From: an uncultured Chlorobiaceae bacterium
GTDB taxonomy: Bacteria > Bacteroidota > Chlorobiia > Chlorobiales > Chlorobiaceae
DNA length: 64,000 nucleotides
Direction of reading: 5' to 3'
Assembly: GCA_903882665.1 (NCBI GenBank)
Contig: CAIRXW010000042.1
Span: 1 to 64,000 of the forward strand
Under the pieces are notes generated by a model. It was not told where the DNA came from, did no database searches, and was given only the letters and a program-made list of their open reading frames with translations. The position numbers and the translations under genes are program-made. Numbering within the stretch: the first letter of the stretch is position 1; each line of letters opens with the position of its first letter. This document shows positions 7,730-15,389 of this stretch, in pieces.

Positions 7730-9349
7730 ATGAATATTCTAATAGTCGACGATCAAAAAAAAGATTATATTAAATTATCAGACAGGTTGCAAATCGATAA
7801 TCCATGTTTTAATATAGATTATGCGAAAAATGCCATTGAAGGCATTCAAATACTTGAAAAAAAAGAGTTTGATATTTTAGTTCTAGACCAGAAAATGGGT
7901 GGTCCAAATATGGATGGAACTGACCTCCTAAGAAAAATTAGAGAGAAAAATATTCGAAAAGTACCTGAAATTATTTTTGTAACAGCCAATTATAATCTGA
8001 TCCCTGCTGAAACTATTGTTGCTGAGAATGTTTCAATTACTCTATTTATTGAAAAGGATACCTCGTTTTTAGATACCTTATATAGAGGTATTATGCTTAT
8101 TGTTAAGCGCATGAGAGGGGGGGCAAAGTATCAGCCTAAGGATTTGTTCGGGAATCAATTTAATAATTTGATTCTCGAAGAAGCTAATAAATTGTTAACA
8201 AATGATATACCCGGATATTATTCTCCACTTCAACGAAGTCAAATAGGTACTATGATCAGATCTTATATAAGCAGTTTGAAGATGAGATCTGAATGGGATG
8301 AAGATGATGTATTAGAACTTTCAATATTTTTTGCTGAGGGATTATGTAAAATATTTAAAATACCTGAAGAGCTAATTGACATATTAAAACGATTTTTAAA
8401 TGTTGAAGAAATATTATATACAATACCTCATTATAGAGATCATTTTTTCCACCAAATAAAAGTATTCTTCCTTGGTTTTTGTTTAATCAACGAATTAAAC
8501 AGAAATAGGCTATTAGCTGGTCATATTCTTGAAACCAATATTGGTATTAAAACTTGGTTTATTACATCGGTTTTTCATGATATTGGCTATCCGTTTGAGA
8601 AAATGAAGTTATGGCTAAATTCATTTATTATGGGGGTGTTAAAATCTCCGGTTGAATGTACCAACGAAACTGATATTATTCCTCTTGAGTTTCATTGGGG
8701 TGCCTTGTTTGGGAAAAAATATCATTGGTATCATTTACAAAAGATAATAGAGGTGATATGTCAAACTTATGATAAAGAAAAACCAACATATTTTGCCGAA
8801 TTAATCAGTGATGTTGCTTCATTTGTATCTGAAACACCTGATCATGGAGTTTATAGTTCTTTAATACTACTGAACTTTTTACGAGAAAGATTATCTGAAA
8901 AAGAAATTGATTCAATCTCAGTTGCAGTAGCATTACACAATGATAATATTTCTAAGCTAGTGAGACAAATATTGAATGAACCACTTAGTTTTGAAAAAGA
9001 CCCATTATCTTTTCTATTAGCATATTGCGATATAGCACAGGATTGGGGTAGAGTTAAACCTACTATTGATAAATCTAAAGGGTATAGCAAATTTGGTTTT
9101 CCTTCTTTTGCAAGTGATAAAATTTTTGATTTTGAAAATAAAGTGGTGAATATTAATTTATGTTATAATAATTACATGACAGTACCTGAACAAAAGGAAT
9201 GGTATAATACTATTTTTAGTAAGCACATTCAACCCATGACGAACTATTGGTCATCAAGGAGAACTCTATTACCCAAAATTGATTTTTCTATAACATACTA
9301 TCACCAAGATATTAGAATAGAAAATATCCTTAATAGGTTAAATATTTAA
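7730..9349 (+). CDS. response regulator with HD-type phosphohydrolase-like C-terminus
   Basis: The first ~130 of 539 residues are a receiver domain: 'ILIVDDQ' at the start, phospho-acceptor Asp53 in 'ILVLDQKM', and 'IIFVTANY'. The C-terminal part has HD-superfamily features: a histidine in 'HYRDHFFHQ' (~235), the HD doublet in 'SVFHDIGYPFEK' (~281) and a late aspartate in 'LAYCDIAQDWGR' (~432). By family knowledge HD proteins are metal-dependent hydrolases of nucleotides or phosphoesters, so an output acting on a nucleotide messenger or nucleic acid is plausible but not shown. It is 15 bp downstream of the hybrid kinase, which is the likely phosphodonor. The next recombination site starts 21 bp after its stop, so both genes share one cassette. 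Confidence 0.75.
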   Translation: MNILIVDDQKKDYIKLSDRLQIDNPCFNIDYAKNAIEGIQILEKKEFDILVLDQKMGGPNMDGTDLLRKIREKNIRKVPEIIFVTANYNLIPAETIVAENVSITLFIEKDTSFLDTLYRGIMLIVKRMRGGAKYQPKDLFGNQFNNLILEEANKLLTNDIPGYYSPLQRSQIGTMIRSYISSLKMRSEWDEDDVLELSIFFAEGLCKIFKIPEELIDILKRFLNVEEILYTIPHYRDHFFHQIKVFFLGFCLINELNRNRLLAGHILETNIGIKTWFITSVFHDIGYPFEKMKLWLNSFIMGVLKSPVECTNETDIIPLEFHWGALFGKKYHWYHLQKIIEVICQTYDKEKPTYFAELISDVASFVSETPDHGVYSSLILLNFLRERLSEKEIDSISVAVALHNDNISKLVRQILNEPLSFEKDPLSFLLAYCDIAQDWGRVKPTIDKSKGYSKFGFPSFASDKIFDFENKVVNINLCYNNYMTVPEQKEWYNTIFSKHIQPMTNYWSSRRTLLPKIDFSITYYHQDIRIENILNRLNI

Positions 9350-9370
9350 AATAATGTTAGAATAAAAAAA

Positions 9371-9502
9371 GCACACAACAATATATAAAAATAATAGCCG
9401 ATTCATTAGTAATTTCAAGGGTTATAGTCCGCTTGAACTTTCATGTAACTTGATAGAGTTGTAGCCCGCAATCGGCTACTATTCTTATACAAAACGTTAG
9501 GC
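9371..9502 (+). other. attC-like recombination site B
   Basis: It opens with GCACACAAC (9371-9379), the exact reverse complement of GTTGTGTGC that starts this cassette at 5350-5358. The arms tataaaaataatagccgatt (9384-9403) and aatcggctactattcttata (9470-9489) pair over 20 positions; the two mismatches become T-G wobbles on the bottom strand. It closes with AACGTTAGGC (9493-9502), where GTTAGGC fits the classic GTTRRRY core. Confidence 0.75.
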
Positions 9503-9581
9503 TGCATTCTAAAACACTGGAACATAGACGAAAGATTCAGAAAAATGTTGTTAATTTGTAGTTGATTTAAAATCTGAAAAT

Positions 9582-9803
9582 ATGTTTATCACAATCGAAA
9601 TTGACCGAGCCAAACTAACCATAATGGGAGTGAAATTTTTAGACTTGAAAACATTAGAAAGTACAGCAAATGCTTTGGGAAGTAATATGTTTGAAGGTTT
9701 TAACCCAACCCCGAAAGGAAATGAAATAATCAGAGACTATGTCGCTGGGAAAATTTCAATGAGTGAATTGGTGATATTAGCTAAAGAAAAAGCGTATGTC
9801 TAA
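9582..9803 (+). CDS. VbhA-like Fic antitoxin
   Basis: A 73-aa protein directly upstream of, and overlapping by 8 bp, a Fic gene. It contains 'SNMFEG', which matches the (S/T)xxxE(G/N) inhibitory motif of class I Fic antitoxins. In VbhA the motif glutamate blocks ATP binding in the partner's active site. The C-terminal helix 'GKISMSELVILAKEKAYV' is also typical for these proteins. Together they form a toxin-antitoxin pair acting in the cytoplasm. A later in-frame ATG at 9624 would give a more usual VbhA length, and no clear ribosome-binding site decides between the two. Confidence 0.8.
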   Translation: MFITIEIDRAKLTIMGVKFLDLKTLESTANALGSNMFEGFNPTPKGNEIIRDYVAGKISMSELVILAKEKAYV

Positions 9804-10329
9804 TTCTTATAAATACATTGACCCTGACTACACCTATACTGACCCAAAGACAGGACTACTAAGAAATATTCAAAATATTACAGACCCTGATGTATTATTG
9901 TTTGTTGAGAGCGTTGCTGTTACTAAACGACTACAAGAACTTTATGAAAATCCGATAAAGATTAAGGGAATTGAAAGTCTTTTTGAAATTCACAAACAAC
10001 TATTTCAAGACATATACGCTTGGGCTGGAAAAAAACGGATTGTTGAAATTAGCAAAGACAGAAAACAATTTTTTCCAACTACACATTTTGACAATGCTTA
10101 CAGATACGTTGAAACTTTAATAACTGAATTCAAGAAAATTCCAAAGAACAACAAAAAGCATTTAGCGGAGAAGTTAGCAGAAATTTTGGACAATGTAAAT
10201 TATTTACACCCCTTTAGAGAAGGAAACGGGCGAACGCAAAGGGAGTTTGTAAGAGTGTTAGCGTTAGAAAAGGTTTTGACTTTAAACCTTAACCCCCCCA
10301 CAATTAAAGTGTTTACGAAAGATATATGA
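9796..10329 (+). CDS. Fic-family AMP-transferase toxin, 3' end frameshifted
   Basis: The 177-aa product has the full Fic motif 'HPFREGNGRTQREF' near residues 138-151 and the upstream 'HKQLFQDIYAWAGKKR' segment that precedes it in the family. It should transfer AMP to a target protein unless held by the antitoxin. After 'RVLALEK' the sequence departs from the usual 'LNPPDNKSVYERYMKG' ending. A neighbouring frame reads 'SVYERYMKGTIESEVAILTELIFELIETNI' (to the stop at 10398-10400), interrupted by a C7 run and a TAA. The C-terminal ~40 residues have thus been lost by an indel at the homopolymer plus a substitution. Activity of the truncated toxin is uncertain because the core motif is intact. Confidence 0.8.
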   Translation: MSNSYKYIDPDYTYTDPKTGLLRNIQNITDPDVLLFVESVAVTKRLQELYENPIKIKGIESLFEIHKQLFQDIYAWAGKKRIVEISKDRKQFFPTTHFDNAYRYVETLITEFKKIPKNNKKHLAEKLAEILDNVNYLHPFREGNGRTQREFVRVLALEKVLTLNLNPPTIKVFTKDI

Positions 10330-10410
10330 AAGGGACTATTGAAAGTGAAGTAGCAATATTAACAGAGTTGATTTTTGAATTAATTGAAACCAATATCTAA
10401 AAATAAGAAC

Positions 10411-10557
10411 GGTGCATAACAAACGCTATTGCAGGTGCTATAGCAAATGCGGGCTTGCGTGTTCGTTGAAACATTTGAAATCTTAACTTACATTTTTGCT
10501 TGCAGACAGTTGAGCAACAATTTATTCCCGCGCTTGCCATAGAGTCAGCCGTTAGCG
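10411..10557 (+). other. attC-like recombination site C
   Basis: The left end GGTGCATAAC (10411-10420) matches 6 of the last 7 bases of the reverse complement of the cassette start GTTAGGC. The arms ctatagcaaatgcggg (10438-10453) and cccgcgcttgccatag (10527-10542) pair at 13 of 16 positions, plus two bottom-strand T-G wobbles. The right core is GCCGTTAGCGGTC, with GTT at 10551. It follows the degraded Fic tail by about 10 bp. Confidence 0.65.
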
Positions 10558-10600
10558 GTCATTTTAAGACGACTACATACTACAAGACATAAAAACAAAA

Positions 10601-11203
10601 ATGGCGACAGGTTTATATTTAATTACAAACTCAAAATTGACAGGAAAGGAAACTCAAAAGGATTGGGAGAGAATTGTTGGTAAATTAGACCAACTAAAAA
10701 TGGACACAACTTCATATGTCAACGCACAGAACGAAATTGTCAAAGAATACGGGAGTTGGAGTTATGACATTGAACACGAAGAAGAAGACCTTACATTTAA
10801 TGTTGACTTAGTTGGGCCTTTCCATATTCAACCAAGACTGTATTCAAACATCGGTGTAATCTACACAATATACAAATACACACTTCTATATGAAATTTAC
10901 GGTTGTGATTGGTTTGGATCTTTTAGAAAAAACCTGTATAACATTGTGAAAATTATTGGAGGAACAGAAGTAATTTATTTGGCTGACAATGCTTGCGATA
11001 AACTTTCAACCTACTTGGAATGTATGGCGTGGGAAAATGTTCCATACGAAGACATAAAAGAGAAAATGCTGCAAGAGTTTGGACAGCCATTAACAGACTA
11101 CTCAAAACTAAATTATAACACATTAACATATGCTAAAATAGACGAGTTTTTCTTGGACGACTTTAATGACTTAAAAATGAAGGATACAAAAATGAACTGC
11201 TAA
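10601..11203 (+). CDS. cassette-encoded protein of unknown function
   Basis: A 200-aa AT-rich protein rich in acidic and aromatic residues, with no signal peptide or membrane segment. I do not recognise the family. Visible features are an N-terminal 'GLYLITNSKLTGKETQKDWERIV', a central 'WSYDIEHEEEDLTFNVDLVGPFHI' and an acidic C-terminus. It is the only gene between two attC-like sites, and its TAA stop lies inside the R''-like sequence AACTGCTAAC of the next site, which is typical of a single-gene integron cassette. Integron cassettes often encode orphan proteins, so the context gives no function. Confidence 0.7.
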   Translation: MATGLYLITNSKLTGKETQKDWERIVGKLDQLKMDTTSYVNAQNEIVKEYGSWSYDIEHEEEDLTFNVDLVGPFHIQPRLYSNIGVIYTIYKYTLLYEIYGCDWFGSFRKNLYNIVKIIGGTEVIYLADNACDKLSTYLECMAWENVPYEDIKEKMLQEFGQPLTDYSKLNYNTLTYAKIDEFFLDDFNDLKMKDTKMNC

Positions 11204-11291
11204 CACGGGTTTTGCCTCAGGTGGGGTGACGTGCAAACTTTGAGCTGTTTGGGACGAGCAAAATGCCAAGTGGTGGTTTTCTGTGTTGGAT
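11195..11291 (+). other. attC-like recombination site D (more degenerate)
   Basis: The left end AACTGCTAAC (11195-11204) matches the reverse complement of the cassette start GTTAGCGGTC at 8 of 10 positions, and both differences are transitions. AACAC at 11202-11206 pairs with GTGTT near 11283-11287, and TTTTGC pairs with GCAAAA inside, with an asymmetric bulge. The right end GTTGGAT (11285-11291) fits GTTRRRY exactly. Confidence 0.55.
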
Positions 11292-11574
11292 ATTGTTGCA
11301 GTGCTTACCGACCAAGATGACTATTCAAAAAATCGCATTTATTGGAAATACCTTAAAGCAAAGTTAAAGAAAGAAAATAGCCAAGTGGTTAGTGCTACTA
11401 CCCAGTTGAAGTTTCTTGCTCCAGACGGAAAAAGACGTTTTGCTGATATGTTGGATTACAGCGGCATTATTGCATTGGGTAAAGAGTTCCCTTGAAAAAA
11501 AGCAAACCGATTTATTGAATGGTTTACATACAGTGATGAGAGTATAGACGGAATAAGTAAAACAAAAGCGTATG
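11283..11574 (+). pseudogene. Bro-N-type gene fragment, missing its start and interrupted by TGA
   Basis: The reading frame starts mid-domain with 'LDIVAVLTDQDDYSKNRIYWKYLK' and continues 'LKFLAPDGKRRFADMLDYSGIIALGKEF', as in Bro-N/antirepressor-like proteins. The normal N-terminal ~30 residues are absent, and the break coincides with the GTTGGAT core of the last attC-like site. A TGA at 11493-11495 interrupts the frame, but it then continues with 'KKANRFIEWFTYSDESIDGISKTKAYA', which belongs to the same protein. After that it runs into a transposase remnant. It cannot make a complete protein. Confidence 0.7.
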
Positions 11575-11582
11575 CATGGTTT

Positions 11583-11730
11583 GAAGAGCCGGAGCAATAC
11601 CCTTGGAGCGGCCCATGCAGCGTTCATGGGCAGGAGAGCGTATGAGTGGCAGGATTCAGACTATGTGCTCGGCTATTTCGGAAAACAGGTCGGTGCTGCC
11701 CGAACGGCTTATCTGTAGTTCATGCAGTAA
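11583..11730 (+). pseudogene. RAYT (Y1 transposase) C-terminal remnant
   Basis: 'EEPEQYPWS' is followed, after a one-base shift, by 'HAAFMGRRAYEWQDSDYVLGYFG' and 'AARTAYL', then TAG and 'FMQ'. This is the C-terminal signature of REP-associated tyrosine transposases. The shift, the TAG and the loss of the N-terminal catalytic part show it is dead. Its GC content is higher than that of its flanks, so it came from a different source than the neighbouring AT-rich genes. The rest of 11731-11800 shows no gene. Confidence 0.6.
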
Positions 11731-11803
11731 GCCTAAAAACAATGGAAATGTCAGCTTTTACCCCTCTTTTTGTAATTAAGTTACAATAATCATTTTAAAA
11801 CGC

Positions 11804-11834
11804 TTGCATTGTTATATTTTATCGTCTATATTTG
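11804..11834 (+). promoter_or_regulatory. Bacteroidetes/Chlorobi-type promoter
   Basis: TATATTTG at 11827-11834 is an exact match to the TAnnTTTG -7 box of Bacteroidetes sigma factors. A TTG lies 20 bases upstream (11804-11806), where the -33 TTTG/TTG element is expected. It ends 28 bp before the AbiLi-like start codon. This suggests a donor with Bacteroidetes-type transcription. Confidence 0.55.
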
Positions 11835-11862
11835 TAGTTAATTTACATAATCAGAAAGAAAG

Positions 11863-13161
11863 ATGATAATTAACTTCAGTATACAAAACTTTGGGTCAAT
11901 CAAGGACAAACAAACATTGACCTTTGAAGCTGACAAATCAGAGCATCTTGAAAATAGCTATGTTATTAATACAAATGGATTGCGGCTTTTAAAGATAATC
12001 CTGATCTACGGTGCCAATGCCTCAGGAAAAACTACTATTCTTAAAGCACTTGAGTTTCTAAGGGATATTGTTCTTGAGCCAGAAACAAAAAAAACTGATG
12101 AGCTGGATTTTCAGCCATTTTTATTTGATTCTGAAACACCTGAACAAAATTCGATAATTAGTATTGAGTTCTTGGCAAATGATACTAAATATTATTATGA
12201 AGTGGAGTTTTTCAAAAAAGCTATAGTTAATGAGGTTCTAAATTTTTACAATCCAAATAAAGCGAATGTATTTAAGCGAAATACAGACATAAATAATCAG
12301 TTCGCCGTAATCAAGTTTGGGAGTAAGATTAAAATTGATAAGACCATTGAAAAAAACTTAGAAGCAAATACACTTTGGAATAATACTGTATTGGGTGGAT
12401 TTTTAAAAACCAATGTTGACATCAAAGAACTTAAAGTAGCCGTCGAATGGTTTAAAAACTATTTACGTCCTTTGATTTACACAAGAACACAATTAGAAGG
12501 ATTCGTTACTTCAAAGATTGAAAAAAGTGAGTTGTCAAAATTAGATGTAATAAACGTACTGAAGAAAGCTGATTTCCATATTTCGGACATAGTAATTCAG
12601 GAAGAAGAAAAAGAAATACCTGATGGACTCATTGATTTCTTAAAGGGTCAACTTAAGGATTCTTTTGATGAGATAAAAAAACTGGAAGAAAAGGGGAAAG
12701 TAACATCGGTGAATATCGAGTTTGAACACACCGTTAATCAAACGAAGTATACGCTACCTATTGAAATGGAATCACAAGGAACCAGAAGGTTTTATGGTTT
12801 TGCGGGATTACTGGCACTCTTAATTAAAAATTCGACTGCTTTTACTATTGATGAATTAGAATCATCACTACATCCCGACCTTTATATGCATTTTATACTT
12901 TCATTCTTGCTGAATACAGATAAGTCTCAACTTATTGCTACTACTCATAACAGAGAAATTCTTGACAATAAAGATGTTTTTAGAAGCGATGCGATTTGGT
13001 TTACAGATAAAAATGAAAATTGCTCAACAGAATTATATTCCTTAGCTGATTTCGATAGTTCGATAGTAAGAAATACAACAAACATTTTAAACGCCTATAA
13101 AAGTGGAAGATTAAAGGCAACGCCGAATTTAGGTGATAATTTCATTGATTTGAAGATATGA
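11863..13161 (+). CDS. AbiLi/RloA-like AAA ATPase, abortive infection
   Basis: A 432-aa SMC/ABC-type ATPase of the AAA_15/AAA_21 class: 'NFSIQNFGSIKD' at the N-terminus, Walker A 'GANASGKT' at 50-57, a signature-like 'MESQGTRRFYGFAGLLALL', Walker B 'AFTIDELESSLHP' near 326, and a switch histidine in 'LIATTHNREILD' near 358. Families of this form pair with RloB proteins. Here an RloB-like gene follows with a 4-bp ATGA overlap, as in the lactococcal AbiL system (AbiLi-AbiLii). The expected role is NTP-driven sensing of phage infection in the cytoplasm. It is AT-rich and carries a Bacteroidetes-type promoter, so it was probably acquired horizontally. Confidence 0.8.
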   Translation: MIINFSIQNFGSIKDKQTLTFEADKSEHLENSYVINTNGLRLLKIILIYGANASGKTTILKALEFLRDIVLEPETKKTDELDFQPFLFDSETPEQNSIISIEFLANDTKYYYEVEFFKKAIVNEVLNFYNPNKANVFKRNTDINNQFAVIKFGSKIKIDKTIEKNLEANTLWNNTVLGGFLKTNVDIKELKVAVEWFKNYLRPLIYTRTQLEGFVTSKIEKSELSKLDVINVLKKADFHISDIVIQEEEKEIPDGLIDFLKGQLKDSFDEIKKLEEKGKVTSVNIEFEHTVNQTKYTLPIEMESQGTRRFYGFAGLLALLIKNSTAFTIDELESSLHPDLYMHFILSFLLNTDKSQLIATTHNREILDNKDVFRSDAIWFTDKNENCSTELYSLADFDSSIVRNTTNILNAYKSGRLKATPNLGDNFIDLKI

Positions 13162-13796
13162 GAAAATCAAGGAAGATTATAAGTCAGGTTGCTCCCGCAT
13201 TTGTATTTGTTGTAGATGGAGAGACTGAGATTTGGTATTTGCAGATGCTGAAGCGCAATGAACGACAATTAAGATTAAACATTGAGCCTAAGATACCCCA
13301 AAAGAAAAGTATTGAAGAGCAATTCAAATTAGTTGTAGATTTATCGGAACGTGAATATTTGAAAGTCTTTTGGCTTATTGATTTAGATACAATTATCAAA
13401 GAATCAAGAGAAACTCCTAAAGGGAAGAAAACATCACTACAGGTTTTAATAGAATTCAGAAAAACTATTAAACGAGAATACAAAAACATCATTTTTATTA
13501 TTAATAATCCTTGCCTGGAGTTTTGGTTCATACTGCACTTTGAAAAAACCTCCAAACTTTTCGACACTTGCGCTAAAGCAGAAACTGAGCTTAAAAAGTA
13601 TCTTAAGGATTACGAGAAGACTCGAAAATATTTTACAAAACAAGACAATGATATCTATATAAAACTGAAGCAATTTTTAAAAACTGCCATTAATAATTCA
13701 GAAAGTTTGGGACAGTTTGATGTGGATGAACAAACAAAAGCAATTTGTGAAATGCACTTACTATTTCAAACTGACGAATTTAAGAAAATATTATGA
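13158..13796 (+). CDS. AbiLii/RloB-like protein
   Basis: A 212-aa RloB-family protein. Key stretches are 'FVFVVDGETEIWYLQML' near residue 15, with the conserved E of 'DGETE', 'VFWLIDLDTI' near 72, and 'NNPCLEFWFILHFEKT' near 118. These acidic and hydrophobic strands suggest a TOPRIM-like metal-binding nuclease core, which is the usual interpretation of the family. It overlaps the AbiLi-like ATPase by 4 bp and would be its effector. The 160 bp that follow, up to the next gene, hold no convincing gene. Confidence 0.78.
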   Translation: MRKSRKIISQVAPAFVFVVDGETEIWYLQMLKRNERQLRLNIEPKIPQKKSIEEQFKLVVDLSEREYLKVFWLIDLDTIIKESRETPKGKKTSLQVLIEFRKTIKREYKNIIFIINNPCLEFWFILHFEKTSKLFDTCAKAETELKKYLKDYEKTRKYFTKQDNDIYIKLKQFLKTAINNSESLGQFDVDEQTKAICEMHLLFQTDEFKKIL

Positions 13797-14013
13797 AGAC
13801 TGAAAGAAGGCCTACTACTAACATGCGGTATAATAAATTGCCGGGGAAGTAGGTTATTCAAGTCTCCAATAAGTAATGCTCAATGGCCTTTTTCCACGGG
13901 CTGTCATAATGATGATTAGAGTTTTCGAGAACCGGTATCCAAGTCAGAGAGGTTGAGCAACTAGTACTGCTTGAGGGATTTTTCGAATGCGTTGCAGGCC
14001 TTCATCTGGTCAA

Positions 14014-15195
14014 TCACCCGATCCAGGTCGGTGTAGTCGAACGCGGCGCTCCATTGCTGGATTTTCTGCATGGCGGAAATGAATGGTTCAGTGTTCCGCG
14101 TACGTTTTTCGGTGAAACGAACGTGGTGTTTTCTGCAAAATTCTCACGGTCTTTGAAGTCACCGGGAGCCGCTTCCGGACGTTCTTTCATCAGATCCAGA
14201 TGGCGTTGCTGCAACTGATGCAAGACGGCTTCTCCTGGTGCCATCGACTGGTTTGACCATCCGGGATCGATGGCTTGCCTGAATACACCGAGAATGTCGT
14301 GTGAGTCCTTCGGGCGTTGGTCGATAATTTTCCCTTCAAGTACAATTCGCCGCGCCTCAGAGAGATCGAATTCCGTACCCTCGATGAAGTTGCTGAAATA
14401 GGACTCCAGAAACGCAAAATTGAAGCGCGCGCTTCCGGTTGTGGTTGATAACGGTTTTTGCATGAGAGGCAGTGCTCGCAATGTGGCGGCCAACGTTTCA
14501 AAAAGGGCCAAACGCCGAGCGTCAAAAGGTGTGCCTGCGGCCAGTGCCTGTCCTGCTGCCGTGGCGAGTCGGGCACTTTTTGTTCCGAGAATGCTTCCGA
14601 TGAGGTCATGCAAAATGTTGCATTCCTTCTCAAACTCCAAAGTAGCTGCGATAGTGCGGGCCTCTTCCCTTATGCGGTTGAGCGCGTCCGGACCTCTCGA
14701 TTCGTAAATACTGATCAGCCGTTCTTCGACGGCAACACGACCCGTGGCTTTTCTGATCGCTCCACGACTCTGGGTGAGGTTTTCCATCAGCATGCGTGCT
14801 TGAGAGGGAAAAAATATGTTTCGTCCTGACATTGGCTGGTCACCTTGAACGTTACCGTGCCCCTTGACCAGAACAACTTGTAATCCCGGTAAATCGACAA
14901 CCCTTTTGTAGCTGTAGCTGAGGTGCATTACGCCATCGACGGGCATACCGCCACTGAAAGCACTTCGATAGCCGATGACCGCACCAGGGAAAAGAGCAGC
15001 GAGGAGTCGTATTCTATGCAAAGCAATAATTGCCGGCCATTCCTCTTCGGGGCTGGCGCTAAGAACGCCAGAGACAATCCGCTTAAACAACCCGGTTTTC
15101 AGGTGCCGTTGTGCAGCTCTTATCTCAGCATCATTGAGCTCCGCATAAAGGATCAGAGAGTCATCGATTGTCGTGTTTTTTAGCGATCTCTTCAT
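14014..15195 (-). pseudogene. large Fic-family protein, truncated before the Fic motif
   Basis: The 393-aa frame has an N-terminal DNA-binding-like part ('LKTGLFKRIVSGVLSAS', as in AbiEi-type winged helices), a central region, and a Fic N-domain segment 'SYFSNFIEGTEFDLSEARRIV' near 270 with 'DSHDILGVFRQA'. It ends about where the catalytic loop should follow; no HPFxxGNGR motif is present. Its last ~45 residues look non-native. In a shifted frame, 13961-14110 encodes 'TEPFISAMQKIQQWSAAF' and a C-terminus ending 'FEKSLKQY', so two protein ends have been joined out of register. This is most likely an inactive deletion remnant, although the truncated protein could still be made. Confidence 0.65.
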
Positions 15196-15389
15196 GATTT
15201 TGTTCGGAATGTCGTGTTATTTGTCCTAATGTGTCGGTTTTGTCGCAAATATCAGCTTAAATAAATCCTTGAGAAATGGCAAATGTGTCAAAATAATTTT
15301 GGACAGCTTTAAAATCGGACTGTTGAGCGGCTTCACGGCATCCAACGCAGTTGCGGATAAGCCGGGGGTTCAGGGACTGGCCGGGGCGT

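Noticed and set aside
13797-13960. Fifth attC-like site (CCTACT...AGTAGG around an ACTAAC)
   Set aside because: The stem is short, there is no GTTRRRY core at the right place, and it is not complementary to the preceding GTTGGAT start.
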